Positions 7,745 through 16,155 of a DNA stretch of 64,000 nt are shown one piece after another. The stretch is from Deinococcales bacterium. GTDB lineage: Bacteria > Deinococcota > Deinococci > Deinococcales > JAAFIG01. The stretch spans positions 97,544 to 161,543 of the forward strand of contig JAAFIG010000005.1 of NCBI GenBank assembly GCA_013298595.1, in the 5' to 3' direction. The position numbers were made by a program, and so were the translations under genes. The notes under the pieces are model-generated. The model had not been told where the DNA came from. It was given only the letters and a program-made list of their open reading frames with translations, and did no database searches. The stretch's first letter is position 1. The number at the start of each line of letters is the position of its first letter.

Positions 7745-8863
7745 ATGATTATTTACGTGCTGAACCCAGGCTCGACCAGCACCAAACTTGGCTTAGCCAC
7801 TGTGGTGCAAACCCCCAAGGGGGTTAGTGCCTTTGTTGAAAAACACGAAATTCAACATCCAGCCAGCTTTGATAGCGAAGAAGACCTGATGCTTTCTTTA
7901 GATGGAGGCTTGCACAGCAATGCTGGTTTAGACAATGCTTCACTCGAACAAATCCGTATTGAAATCGAGCAGCACACCAATACATGGGCAAAACCCGATG
8001 CTATTGCCGCTCGAGGTGGCTTAATTGGTGCCTGTGCAGCTGGCACATACGCCATCACACCTGCCTTAGCGCAACACAGCTTGCAACACCCATATGGTGT
8101 TCACCCAGCCAATTATGCAGCCAGTCTTGCCCTCGAGTGGAGTCAGACCCTGAACGTACCAGCCTTTATTGTAGACCCTCCAACAGTGGATGAACTGCTA
8201 CCAGAAGCTCGAGTCACAGGTATTCCCAATGTGTATCGTCGCTCGAGATTCCATGCTTTAAACACCCGTATTTGCGCCCGTCGAGCCGCTCAGGAAGTGG
8301 GTAAAAAACTCGAGGAAGCTGTGGTGGTTGCCGCGCATTTAGGTGGTGGTGTCAGTATCACCACTTTTGACCGAGGACGTGCTGTAGACACCACGGGAGC
8401 ACTCCTTGATGAAGGACCTTTCAGTGCCCAAAGAGCAGGCACGCTGCCCACCGAAGCCTTACTTGACCTTGCCTATAGTTTGCCACGGGTTGTACTCGAG
8501 CAACAATTGCTGACCGAAAGCGGTTTTCAAGGTTTGCTTGGCACCAACGATCTTAAACTTGTGCAGCAACGCCAAGCCGAAGACCCCATCATCCAAAACG
8601 TGATCAACGCCTTTATCTTACAAGTGGCTAAACATATCGCAGCCCAAAGCAGCGTTGCAAACCGCCCTGATGTCATTGTCATCACAGGTGGCATGGCACG
8701 TTGGACAGAACTGATGCAACGCCTCGAGCATAAACTCTCGTGGATCGCTCCACTGATTGTCATACCAGGAGAACTCGAGATGGAAGCATTAGCCGAAGGT
8801 GCAGGTCGGGTATTGTTTGGACTCGAGGAAGCTCAGAGCTTTGAAATAATTTCTAGCGCCTAG
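7745..8863 (+). CDS. buk: Butyrate kinase-type carboxylate kinase
   Basis: A 372-aa ASKHA-fold kinase that interconverts acyl phosphate plus ADP with carboxylate plus ATP. It begins with LNPGSTSTKLGL (phosphate loop 1), has VVAAHLGGGVSITTFDRGR mid-protein and IVITGGMAR near the C-terminus, all typical of butyrate/branched-chain fatty acid kinases. Cytoplasmic. No phosphotransbutyrylase is adjacent; a separate acetate kinase is encoded at 26981-28114. Leaderless start: TAGATT 8 nt before ATG. Exact substrate (butyrate or branched acids) is not resolved. Confidence 0.92.
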   Translation: MIIYVLNPGSTSTKLGLATVVQTPKGVSAFVEKHEIQHPASFDSEEDLMLSLDGGLHSNAGLDNASLEQIRIEIEQHTNTWAKPDAIAARGGLIGACAAGTYAITPALAQHSLQHPYGVHPANYAASLALEWSQTLNVPAFIVDPPTVDELLPEARVTGIPNVYRRSRFHALNTRICARRAAQEVGKKLEEAVVVAAHLGGGVSITTFDRGRAVDTTGALLDEGPFSAQRAGTLPTEALLDLAYSLPRVVLEQQLLTESGFQGLLGTNDLKLVQQRQAEDPIIQNVINAFILQVAKHIAAQSSVANRPDVIVITGGMARWTELMQRLEHKLSWIAPLIVIPGELEMEALAEGAGRVLFGLEEAQSFEIISSA

Positions 8864-8905
8864 CAAAATATATTGTTGGCTTGTGGGGCTACGGTTTTTT
8901 AGGGC

Positions 8906-9160
8906 TTAGGCTGCCCCTAAACCAACTTGCTCAAGCCACGCGTCTAATTTGGCTCTCGAGAAACCGCTCATGCTGGCGGCTTGTCCGTTGTACTCGAGAG
9001 TGGGCACACTGCGTTTGCCATTGTTGACTTTCATAACAATTTCGGCAGCAGCAGGGTCTTGTTCGATGTCAACTTCGGTAAAGGCAATACCTTTTTGCTC
9101 GAGGACGCGTTTAGTAACTCGGCAATCGCCGCACCAAGTGGTGGTATACATGGTTATCAT
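8906..9160 (-). CDS. Glutaredoxin-like (mycoredoxin-type) protein
   Basis: An 84-aa thioredoxin-fold redox protein with the active site WCGDC near the N-terminus (residues 9-13) and the cis-proline segment SVPTLEYNG. It reduces mixed disulfides between proteins and low-molecular-weight thiols; in a bacillithiol-using bacterium such a CxxC protein could act as a bacilliredoxin. ATG at 9160 is 6 nt from TAGATT on the minus strand; a second ATG three codons in is also possible. Cytoplasmic, monocistronic. Confidence 0.9.
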   Translation of the reverse strand: MITMYTTTWCGDCRVTKRVLEQKGIAFTEVDIEQDPAAAEIVMKVNNGKRSVPTLEYNGQAASMSGFSRAKLDAWLEQVGLGAA

Positions 9161-9248
9161 TTGCTTAATCTAGCATGGCTGTGTGGCTTGCTTGGTTTTG
9201 TTACACACATCATATTGGTTGTTTTGCTTACAGGTGTAGACTCGAGCA

Positions 9249-10118
9249 ATGAAATTTTTCTGGATTTTTGCTTGCCTAGCACTGGCTGTTTTACCCGTGC
9301 TGGGTGGCTCGAGTGGTGCTACCTTGGTTGCAGTTGGTGATATTGCCACGTGTGGACAGCTAGGGCAGTTTGTGACCGCGAATATCACTCGAGAAATTGT
9401 TAAAGCTATTCCGAATGCCCAGATTGCTTTACTTGGTGATATCGCCTATGAACGCGGTACAACTGATGAATTTCAGTGTTTTGATGCAGCTTGGGGCGAA
9501 TTTAAAGCCATCACCAACCCAGTTCCGGGCAACCACGAGTATTTCACAGCCAATGCTGCACCGTATTACGCGTATTTTGCGACTCGAGCCAGAGACCCAA
9601 AGCGTGGGTATTACACCTATAAACTTGGTGATTGGCGGATATTTGCCTTGAATAGCAATTGCGCTGCCATTGGTGGTTGCGATCAAAACAGTGTGCAAGT
9701 GAAGTGGTTGAAAAAAACCTTAGCCGCTAACCCCAGTCAATGCAGTCTTGCATACTGGCATCATCCAAGGTTCTCGAGTGGTTCGCATGGCGATCAAATT
9801 TTTATGCAGGATGTCTGGGCGGTACTGGCAAAAGCCGGTGTGGACGTTGTGTTGAGTGCACACGACCACACTTACGAGCGCTTTAAACCCTTAGACTCGA
9901 ACGGAAAAGTCAACCCAAAAGGAACTCGAGCTTTTGTGGTTGGCACTGGTGGACGTAGTCTTTACGCTTTTAAGAAACCAAACCGCAACAGCCAAATAAA
10001 AAATAACAACACGCTGGGTGTGCTGCAATTAACCCTCAACACCAGCAGTTACGAGTGGCAATTCAAAACCCCAACAGGCTCGAGCTTTACTGATAGCGGC
10101 ACAGCTTCTTGCTATTAA
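9249..10118 (+). CDS. Secreted metallophosphoesterase (purple acid phosphatase-like)
   Basis: A 289-aa calcineurin-like phosphoesterase with a Sec signal peptide (residues 1-22, ending LPVLGGSSG). The metal-binding motifs appear in order: VAVGDIA, LLGDIAYE, PGNHEYF, YWHHP and SAHDHTYER. These are typical of extracellular phosphatases of the alkaline/purple acid type that use two metals. Leaderless start: TAGACT at 9237-9242, whose last two bases form the start of a CTCGAG, 6 nt before ATG. Its role is probably phosphate scavenging. Confidence 0.92.
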   Translation: MKFFWIFACLALAVLPVLGGSSGATLVAVGDIATCGQLGQFVTANITREIVKAIPNAQIALLGDIAYERGTTDEFQCFDAAWGEFKAITNPVPGNHEYFTANAAPYYAYFATRARDPKRGYYTYKLGDWRIFALNSNCAAIGGCDQNSVQVKWLKKTLAANPSQCSLAYWHHPRFSSGSHGDQIFMQDVWAVLAKAGVDVVLSAHDHTYERFKPLDSNGKVNPKGTRAFVVGTGGRSLYAFKKPNRNSQIKNNNTLGVLQLTLNTSSYEWQFKTPTGSSFTDSGTASCY

Positions 10119-10121
10119 ACA

Positions 10122-10151
10122 TTGACAGCAACGCAGCAAACCCCATACACT
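10122..10151 (+). promoter_or_regulatory. Sigma-70-type promoter of preTA
   Basis: TTGACA (10122-10127), an 18-bp spacer and TACACT (10146-10151). Predicted start near 10158 gives a ~75-nt leader that is GC-rich and rich in short hairpins (CCC-GCGA-GGG and CCGA-N6-TCGG) and ends in a strong SD, CGGAGG (10224-10229). The leader could be a regulatory RNA, but I could not match it to a known riboswitch. Confidence 0.75.
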
Positions 10152-10233
10152 ACAACAGTACACATTGGTTAAATCAGCTCCCGCGAGGGCGACACCCGAA
10201 GGCAATCGGCACCCCCTTACTTTCGGAGGCACT

Positions 10234-11604
10234 ATGACGCAATACGCTACCCTCGAGCCATCACCATTAAATGCGGCAGATCTCGAGCGCAACTTCCAAG
10301 AAATTCATCCTGCTTTAACATCTCGAGAAGCGGTGATCGAAGCCAACCGTTGTTTGTTCTGTTACGACGCGCCATGTACCCATGCGTGTCCAACCCATAT
10401 TGATATTCCTGGGTTTATTAAAAAAATTGCCACAGAAAACACTCGAGGCAGTGCCAAAGTGATCCTCGAGAGCAATTTTTTGGGCAGTACATGTGCTCGA
10501 GTTTGTCCTGTGCAGGAACTCTGCGAGGGGGCTTGTGTGCTGGGAAGCGATCATAAACCCATTGAAATTGGGCGTTTACAACGATTTGCGACCGATTATG
10601 TTTTGGAGCGTAAACTCGATTTGTTTAAACCAGCCAAAGCTACTGGTAAAAAAATTGTGGTGATCGGTGCTGGTCCAGCTGGGCTTTCCTGTGCGGCTGA
10701 ACTCGCCAAACGTGGGCATAGCGTCACGGTGCTTGAGAAAAAACCATTGGCGGGCGGGCTGAGCACTTATGGCATTGTGGTTTTCCGCGAACCTGTCGAG
10801 ATTAGCCTTGCCGAAGTGGATATGGTCAAACGCTTAGGTGTGGAAATCAAAACAGGCATCACTGTTGGCGAGGATGTGCAAATTGCAGATTTACAACAAC
10901 AATACGATGCGATTTTTATTAGCATCGGACTGGGCAACGTACCCAAACTAGGTATCCCAGGCGAAAATCTCGGTGGAGTTGTCGACGGCATAGACTTTAT
11001 TGAGCTCACCAAAACCAGCCCATACTCGAGCATCCCCGTCGGTAAAAAAGTTGCCATTATCGGCGCTGGTAACACCGCCATAGACGCAGCCACCATTGCC
11101 AAACGGCTCGGCGCAACTCGAGTGACAATGGTGTACCGTCGTAGCGAATCAGAAATGACGGCATACGGATTTGAATACGAATTTGCCAAACAAGAAGGCA
11201 TCGAATACCGCTTTTTAACCGCACCCGTTGCCATTCATGGCGACTCGAGCGGCATCAAAACCCTCGAGTGTGTACAAATGAAACTTGGTACACCTGATGC
11301 CAGCGGCAGACCACGACCAGAAATCGTACAAGGCAGCAACCACATGCTCGAAGTGGACATGGTCATCACTGCCATCGGACAAAACAAACAACTCGAGCTT
11401 GCCCAAGCTCTCGGACTCGAGATGCAAAATGGGTACATTGTCACCGATGCAGGGAATCACACTTCAAACCCGAAAGTGTTTGCAGGCGGTGACTGCGTGC
11501 GCGTAAAAGGCGATGCCAGCACCGTTATGGCAGTACAAGATGGCAAAATTGCAGCAAAAAGTATCACTGCGATGCTCGAGCGAGCCGCTATCGCAAACGA
11601 TTAG
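10234..11604 (+). CDS. preT: NAD-dependent dihydropyrimidine dehydrogenase subunit PreT
   Basis: A 456-aa FAD and Fe-S oxidoreductase of the glutamate synthase small-chain family, which passes electrons from NAD(P)H to PreA for reversible reduction of uracil/thymine. Two N-terminal cysteine clusters (CLFCYDAPCTHACP and CARVCPVQELCEGAC) bind [4Fe-4S]. GAGPAGLSCAAELAKRGH is the FAD Rossmann motif and GAGNTAIDAA the NAD(P) one. I chose the ATG at 10234 rather than an upstream GTG-type start because an SD lies 5 nt before it. Followed 9 nt later by preA, so they form one operon. E. coli PreT is of similar size. Confidence 0.93.
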   Translation: MTQYATLEPSPLNAADLERNFQEIHPALTSREAVIEANRCLFCYDAPCTHACPTHIDIPGFIKKIATENTRGSAKVILESNFLGSTCARVCPVQELCEGACVLGSDHKPIEIGRLQRFATDYVLERKLDLFKPAKATGKKIVVIGAGPAGLSCAAELAKRGHSVTVLEKKPLAGGLSTYGIVVFREPVEISLAEVDMVKRLGVEIKTGITVGEDVQIADLQQQYDAIFISIGLGNVPKLGIPGENLGGVVDGIDFIELTKTSPYSSIPVGKKVAIIGAGNTAIDAATIAKRLGATRVTMVYRRSESEMTAYGFEYEFAKQEGIEYRFLTAPVAIHGDSSGIKTLECVQMKLGTPDASGRPRPEIVQGSNHMLEVDMVITAIGQNKQLELAQALGLEMQNGYIVTDAGNHTSNPKVFAGGDCVRVKGDASTVMAVQDGKIAAKSITAMLERAAIAND

Positions 11605-11613
11605 GAGACCCAA

Positions 11614-12999
11614 ATGGCTGATCTTTCTATTGATTTTTGTGGCATCAAATCTCCGAATCCTTTCTGGTTGGCTTCTGCGCCACCAACCAATTCTGGTGCT
11701 CAGATTCATAAGGCATTTGAGTACGGTTGGGGTGGAGCAGTTTGGAAAACCATTGGTTCACCTGTGCTAAATGTGTCAAATCGGTATGGTGCTTGGCATT
11801 ATGGTGGGCAAAAAATGCTTGCGATTAACAATGTCGAACTCATTTCAGATCGTCCAATTGATTTGAATCTGCGCGAAATTGCTGATCTCAAAAAGCACTG
11901 GGCAGACCGTGCTGTGATTGTTTCGGCAATGGTTGAATGCCAAAAACAAGCATGGATTGATATTGTGCGGCGCATCGAAGATACTGGTGCTGATGGTATC
12001 GAAATCAATTGCGGTTGTCCGCACGGTATGTCCGAACGCGGCATGGGCAGTGCAGTTGGTCAAAACCCTGATTTAATCGAACAAATTTCTGAGTGGACAA
12101 CGGGTGTCTCGAGAATTCCGATCATTATTAAACTCACACCAAATATCACCGATATTAACGATCCTGCTCGAGCTGCTGTCAAAGGTGGTGCGCCAGCGGT
12201 GAGTTTAATCAATACGATTAACAGTATTATTGGTGTGGATTTGGATTCGTTTGCGATTACCCCCAATGTTGGCGGTAAGGGCGGACATGGTGGGTACGCG
12301 GGACCTGCGGTTAAACCGATTGCCTTAAATATGTTGTCTTCAATTGCTGGTTTACAAGAATTGCAGGGTGCAGGAACCAAAATTAGTGGTATGGGTGGAA
12401 TTAGTACGTGGAAAGATGCTGCCGAGTTTTTGCTGCTAGGTGCACATTCCTTGCAGGTTTGTACTGCCGTCATGCACTTTGGTTATCGTTTAATCGATGA
12501 TTTGTGCGATGGGCTTTCTAATTGGTTGGATGAAAAAGGGTACTCGAGTGTCAATCAGATCATTGGTGCCAGTTTGCCACGCATTTCGCAATTCCAAGAT
12601 TTTGATTTGTCCTACCGAGCCGTGGCAGAAATTAATGCTGATAAGTGTATTAACTGCAATCTTTGCTATGTTGCCTGCAACGACACCGCGCATCAGTGCA
12701 TAGATTTATACTCGAGCGATGGCTTGCAAGTGCAACCGTACGCTTACGATATCCGTGAAAATGGCAAAGTAGCTGCCACAGCAGATCGTGCTCAGCCTGT
12801 GGTGCGCGAGGCAGATTGTGTTGGCTGTGCTTTGTGCGCCAATGTTTGCCCAGTGGATAATTGCATCACAATGGTTGAACGTCCAAGCGGACGCGAGAGT
12901 GTTACGTGGCGCGAAATCAGTACCAACTTGCCTGAAGTCACCACCGATTGGGCTGCAATGCAACGTTACCGCAGCGAAAAAGGTATCGATATTCATTAG
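11614..12999 (+). CDS. preA: NAD-dependent dihydropyrimidine dehydrogenase subunit PreA
   Basis: A 461-aa catalytic subunit. The N-terminal ~330 residues form a dihydroorotate dehydrogenase-like FMN barrel (FWLASAPPTNSG, VECQKQAW, INCGCPHGMSERGMG, IIIKLTPNI). The C-terminal part is a ferredoxin domain with CINCNLCYVAC and CVGCALCANVCP for two [4Fe-4S] clusters. With PreT it reduces uracil or thymine; an amidohydrolase for the next step is not in the window. SD AGGAGA precedes the ATG. CTCGAG density (4 in 1.4 kb) is slightly lower than in its partner. Confidence 0.94.
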   Translation: MADLSIDFCGIKSPNPFWLASAPPTNSGAQIHKAFEYGWGGAVWKTIGSPVLNVSNRYGAWHYGGQKMLAINNVELISDRPIDLNLREIADLKKHWADRAVIVSAMVECQKQAWIDIVRRIEDTGADGIEINCGCPHGMSERGMGSAVGQNPDLIEQISEWTTGVSRIPIIIKLTPNITDINDPARAAVKGGAPAVSLINTINSIIGVDLDSFAITPNVGGKGGHGGYAGPAVKPIALNMLSSIAGLQELQGAGTKISGMGGISTWKDAAEFLLLGAHSLQVCTAVMHFGYRLIDDLCDGLSNWLDEKGYSSVNQIIGASLPRISQFQDFDLSYRAVAEINADKCINCNLCYVACNDTAHQCIDLYSSDGLQVQPYAYDIRENGKVAATADRAQPVVREADCVGCALCANVCPVDNCITMVERPSGRESVTWREISTNLPEVTTDWAAMQRYRSEKGIDIH

Positions 13000-13033
13000 A
13001 CTTCTTGCATATGTGTACAAAATTATCGAAAAC

Positions 13034-13190
13034 AGGGCGAACACAAGGTTCGCACCCTACGAAAATCCACGCGTTTAACAGGGTGATGCTTGTCATCACC
13101 TTAGTTTTAGGTAACGAAAATTATTGATGCGTGAGGTCTATTAAAATCCTAGAAAAGAGGAGAACTCGAGTTTGGCGTTTTCCTCTTTTT
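13034..13190 (+). terminator. Hairpin cluster and terminator after preA
   Basis: Three dyads follow preA: AGGGCGAAC / GTTCGC-A-CCCT (13034-13058), GGTGATG-N5-CATCACC (~13081-13099), and AAAAGAGGA / TCCTCTTTT (13153-13189) with a T-run. The last is a probable intrinsic terminator, and its loop contains a CTCGAG. The region to the next start has no gene. Confidence 0.65.
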
Positions 13191-13239
13191 CGTTGTTTTG
13201 CCTACCAACTTACTCGAGGTTAGTAACGTATCGTTTTGT

Positions 13240-13761
13240 ATGACTGATTTGCGTTATCCGATTGGTAAATTCGTTCGTCAAGATTCGTACTCGAGTGCAG
13301 AACTTAGCGGTTTTTTGCAAACCCTTGAGACATTACCAGCGCAACTGCGAGCAGCCGTGACAGGTTTATCCGAGGCGCAACTCGAGACCCCGTATCGTGA
13401 TGGTGGTTGGACTGTGCGGCAATTGGTGCATCATATTGCCGATAGTCATATCAATAGTTATGTGCGTTTTAAGTTGGCTTTAACCGAGGATGCACCGATC
13501 ATTAAGCCATACGATGAAGCAGCTTGGGCATTACTCGAGGATAGTAAACTGCCAATCGAAACCAGTTTAGTGTTGCTAGAGGTTTTGCATTTGCGTTTAA
13601 CCACCATGCTAAAAAGTTGCTCGAGCGATCAGTTGCAAAGAACGTTTGTGCATCCTGTTTCTGGAGCAACTACGCTTGCCACAGCCATGGGTTTGTACGC
13701 TTGGCATAGTTGGCATCATCTCGAGCATATTCTTGCACTGAGGGTGCGTCAAAATTGGTAG
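13240..13761 (+). CDS. BstA/YfiT-type DinB-fold metal-dependent transferase
   Basis: A 173-aa four-helix DinB/YfiT protein closely resembling Bacillus YfiT/BstA, a bacillithiol S-transferase. It has GWTVRQLVHHIADSH (first metal His) and the C-terminal HSWHHLEHI (two further His), plus the family's YVRFKLALTED segment. Deinococcus is a bacillithiol producer, so detoxification by bacillithiol conjugation is a reasonable inference. The ATG at 13240 lies 5 nt from TATCGT; an upstream TTG at 13198 is rejected. It is 9 bp from the following PAP2-like gene, which has its own -10. Confidence 0.88.
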   Translation: MTDLRYPIGKFVRQDSYSSAELSGFLQTLETLPAQLRAAVTGLSEAQLETPYRDGGWTVRQLVHHIADSHINSYVRFKLALTEDAPIIKPYDEAAWALLEDSKLPIETSLVLLEVLHLRLTTMLKSCSSDQLQRTFVHPVSGATTLATAMGLYAWHSWHHLEHILALRVRQNW

Positions 13762-13770
13762 AGTGGGTGT

Positions 13771-14220
13771 ATGCAAGCCCTGCTTAGTAACCAATTGCTT
13801 TGGACAGCGTTGATCGCTTCAACTTTGGCGCAGGTCTTAAAAGTGCTGCTGATCTTATTAATCGAACGTAAATGGAGTCCTGAACGGGTACTCGAGACAG
13901 GTGGTATGCCATCTTCGCATACTTCTTCGGTGGCGGCTTTAGCTGTGATGTGTGGTCTCGAGTTTGGTTGGGATAGTGCTTATTTTGCGATTGCCACTAT
14001 TTTTGGTAGCATCGTTATGTACGATGCTACGGGGATTCGTCGAGCCAGCGGTATGCAAGCTGAAGTTCTGAACGATTTGGTGGTCGAGTTACAAGCGGTG
14101 CTGCGAGAAGGTTTTGCGCCAAAACCATTAAAAGAACTCCTCGGACATACCTACTTCGAGGTTTTTGTGGGTTTTTTATTAGGCATTCTGGTGGCTGTTG
14201 TTTCCCACACTTGGTTTTAG
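13771..14220 (+). CDS. Divergent PAP2 (YuiD/DUF212) membrane phosphatase family protein
   Basis: A 149-aa integral membrane protein with about four hydrophobic segments and the diagnostic GGMPSSHTSSVAALA motif around residues 44-58, the remnant of the acid phosphatase/vanadium haloperoxidase signature. Later motifs are YDATGIRRASGMQAEVLN and the C-terminal LGHTYFEVFVGFLLGI. Bacterial and plant homologues are of unknown substrate. TAGAGT lies 6 nt before the ATG (leaderless). Confidence 0.9.
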   Translation: MQALLSNQLLWTALIASTLAQVLKVLLILLIERKWSPERVLETGGMPSSHTSSVAALAVMCGLEFGWDSAYFAIATIFGSIVMYDATGIRRASGMQAEVLNDLVVELQAVLREGFAPKPLKELLGHTYFEVFVGFLLGILVAVVSHTWF

Positions 14221-14262
14221 GCTCATAGCTCAAGCCACCCCTCGATTCTGCTAAACTTTGCT

Positions 14263-15036
14263 ATGCCAGAAAATATTTTGCTTGAGTCACCCCTTGAGGG
14301 TGTGCGTGTCATTCGTTTGAATCGTCCTAAGGTGCTCAATGCCTTAAATGCCGATACCATTGCCGAAATCAATGCGGCACTCGAGGGTTTTGCAACTGAC
14401 GAAGCTGTTCGAGCAGTTATTTTGACGGGTTCGGATCGGGCATTTGCAGCGGGTGCCGATATCTCTGAAATGAGTGGGCAAACTGTCTCGAGTATGGTGA
14501 CGCAGAATCGGTTTGCGTTGTGGCAAAGAATTGCTGAGTTTCCTAAACCACTGATCGCAGCGGTCAATGGTGTGGCTTTAGGTGGCGGTTTAGAACTTGC
14601 CATGACTTGCGATATCATGATTGCTGGCGAAACAGCCCGTTTTGGACAACCCGAAATTAATTTAGGTATTATTCCTGGCGCTGGTGGTACGCAACGTTTG
14701 ACTCATGCAGTGGGAAAAAGTTTAGCCATGGAAATGGTTTTAAATGCCAGAATGCTTTCGGCAGACGAAGCTTTGCGAGCAGGTTTAGTCTCGAGCGTCT
14801 ACCCTCCCGAGGTGTTAATGCACCACGCTGTGTTACTGGCTAAGCAATTGGCAACTCGAGCACCGCTGGCGCTACGGGCAGCCAAAGCCAGTGTCAATGC
14901 GGCTTTTGAAAATAGTTTAACCCAAGGCTTAGCTGCTGAGCGCCAGAATTTTTATTTGTTATTTGGTACCCAAGACCAAAAAGAAGGTATGCAAGCCTTT
15001 CTCGAGAAGCGTCGTGCAAATTGGCAAGGGAGGTAA
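14263..15036 (+). CDS. Enoyl-CoA hydratase/isomerase family protein
   Basis: A 257-aa crotonase-fold protein. The CoA oxyanion-hole segments DRAFAAGADISEM and GVALGGGLELAMTCD are present. PEINLGIIPGAGGTQRL carries the catalytic Glu region of genuine enoyl-CoA hydratases, so hydration of trans-2-enoyl-CoA in beta-oxidation is likely. C-terminal FLEKRRANWQGR is typical. TAAACT is 5 nt from the ATG (leaderless). A second paralogue lies at 16156-16926. Confidence 0.94.
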   Translation: MPENILLESPLEGVRVIRLNRPKVLNALNADTIAEINAALEGFATDEAVRAVILTGSDRAFAAGADISEMSGQTVSSMVTQNRFALWQRIAEFPKPLIAAVNGVALGGGLELAMTCDIMIAGETARFGQPEINLGIIPGAGGTQRLTHAVGKSLAMEMVLNARMLSADEALRAGLVSSVYPPEVLMHHAVLLAKQLATRAPLALRAAKASVNAAFENSLTQGLAAERQNFYLLFGTQDQKEGMQAFLEKRRANWQGR

Positions 15037-15072
15037 AGCAGGGGATGTAGAAAACTAACCTTGCCTTTTTTG

Positions 15073-16053
15073 ATGCTTTTTACCCTCGAGCCTTTTTACC
15101 CAAACACGCCTGCGTTTCTCGAGGCGGTGAGTGCGTATCAAATTGTTTGGGGTGGGTATGCCGAACCAATGTATTCGACCATCGAATTTTTTGTGCGCCA
15201 AGCTTCGTACCCAGATTGGTCTGGTTTTGTGGCTCGAGCCGAGAATGGTGCTTTGTTGGGTTTTGCTTTTGGTTCGAGTGTAGCAACTGGTCAGTGGTGG
15301 TATGACCATTTACAAAGCCATTTGGTTTTGAAGCAAACATGGTGCTTAGTCGAACTTGGTGTACTTGAGGCAGCTCGAAGACAGGGTGTTGCCCAAGCGT
15401 TACACGATGCTTTATTGCAACAAGTCAAACAACCTCGAGTGGCTCTCAGCACGCAAATCAACAATATAGCTGCACTCGAGTTTTATCGCAAAAACGGCTA
15501 CCAAACCTTACTCGAGCAAATTGAATTTACGCCAGGACAAGTGTTTTACACCATTTTAGGTAAAGAATTATTGCGAATCTCCGAGCATGGACAGCGTGCC
15601 CGAGCTGGTGGGTTTATTTTAAGAAGTCATGCAGGTCAACTCGAGGTGCTGTTAATGAAACGTTTTAAACCTGAACGAGGCGAGTACTTTGTTATCCCAG
15701 GTGGTAGTGTCGAAACTGGCGAAACCTTTGAGCAAAGCGCCACTCGAGAATTACGCGAAGAAACCAATCTGCAATTTCATCTCGAGCAAAAATTATACGA
15801 ATCTATCAACCCAAGTAGTGCTCGTACAGCTCATTACTTTATTGCCAAGTACCATAGTGGTGAACCAAGTTTGCATCCACATGCCCCAGAAAGCCTCGAG
15901 CGTCAAGATCAGTTTAATCGGTACACACCAACATGGGTTCAGCTCGAGCAAATCGAACATATTCCATTATTTCCAAGTGCTATTCGGCAACGCTTAGCCA
16001 GAGATTTACGCAACCCCCCAGTGCAAACAGTGCAACTCGAGGAGTACGATTAG
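15073..16053 (+). CDS. GNAT acetyltransferase - Nudix hydrolase fusion
   Basis: A 326-aa two-domain protein. Residues ~1-165 are a GNAT acetyltransferase (WCLVELGVLEAARRQGVAQALH, the acetyl-CoA loop; NNIAALEFYRKNGYQ). Residues ~175-320 are a Nudix domain whose box reads GSVETGETFEQSATRELREE, followed by TNL where a Gly is usual. Nudix enzymes cleave nucleoside diphosphate derivatives. The joint substrate is unknown. An ATG at 15073 was chosen; an in-frame TTG at 15061 is an alternative because TAGAAA lies just upstream of it. Confidence 0.87.
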   Translation: MLFTLEPFYPNTPAFLEAVSAYQIVWGGYAEPMYSTIEFFVRQASYPDWSGFVARAENGALLGFAFGSSVATGQWWYDHLQSHLVLKQTWCLVELGVLEAARRQGVAQALHDALLQQVKQPRVALSTQINNIAALEFYRKNGYQTLLEQIEFTPGQVFYTILGKELLRISEHGQRARAGGFILRSHAGQLEVLLMKRFKPERGEYFVIPGGSVETGETFEQSATRELREETNLQFHLEQKLYESINPSSARTAHYFIAKYHSGEPSLHPHAPESLERQDQFNRYTPTWVQLEQIEHIPLFPSAIRQRLARDLRNPPVQTVQLEEYD

Positions 16054-16080
16054 AGACAAGGTTAAAAGATTCAAAGAAAA

Positions 16081-16136
16081 CTGTAGTATGCCTCGCCCAG
16101 CACTGTATAAACTGTAGAAGCGAGGCGTGCCTCACC
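16081..16136. repeat. REP-like palindromic element, copy A
   Basis: GTAGTATGCCTCGCCC (16083-16098) and GTAGAAGCGAGGCGTGCCTC (16114-16133) form an inverted, partly self-complementary structure. It resembles two other copies of a GTAG-N-GGCGAGGC-GCCTCGCC element at 22113-22136 and 36974-37003. It sits just before the SD of the next hydratase gene. Confidence 0.55.
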
Positions 16137-16155
16137 TGTTCAAAAGGAGAAAAAT

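Noticed and set aside
10158..10233. Known riboswitch class in the preTA leader
   Set aside because: Hairpins are present but I could not match TPP, glycine, THF, guanidine, fluoride or preQ1 consensus features; kept only as a possible structured leader.
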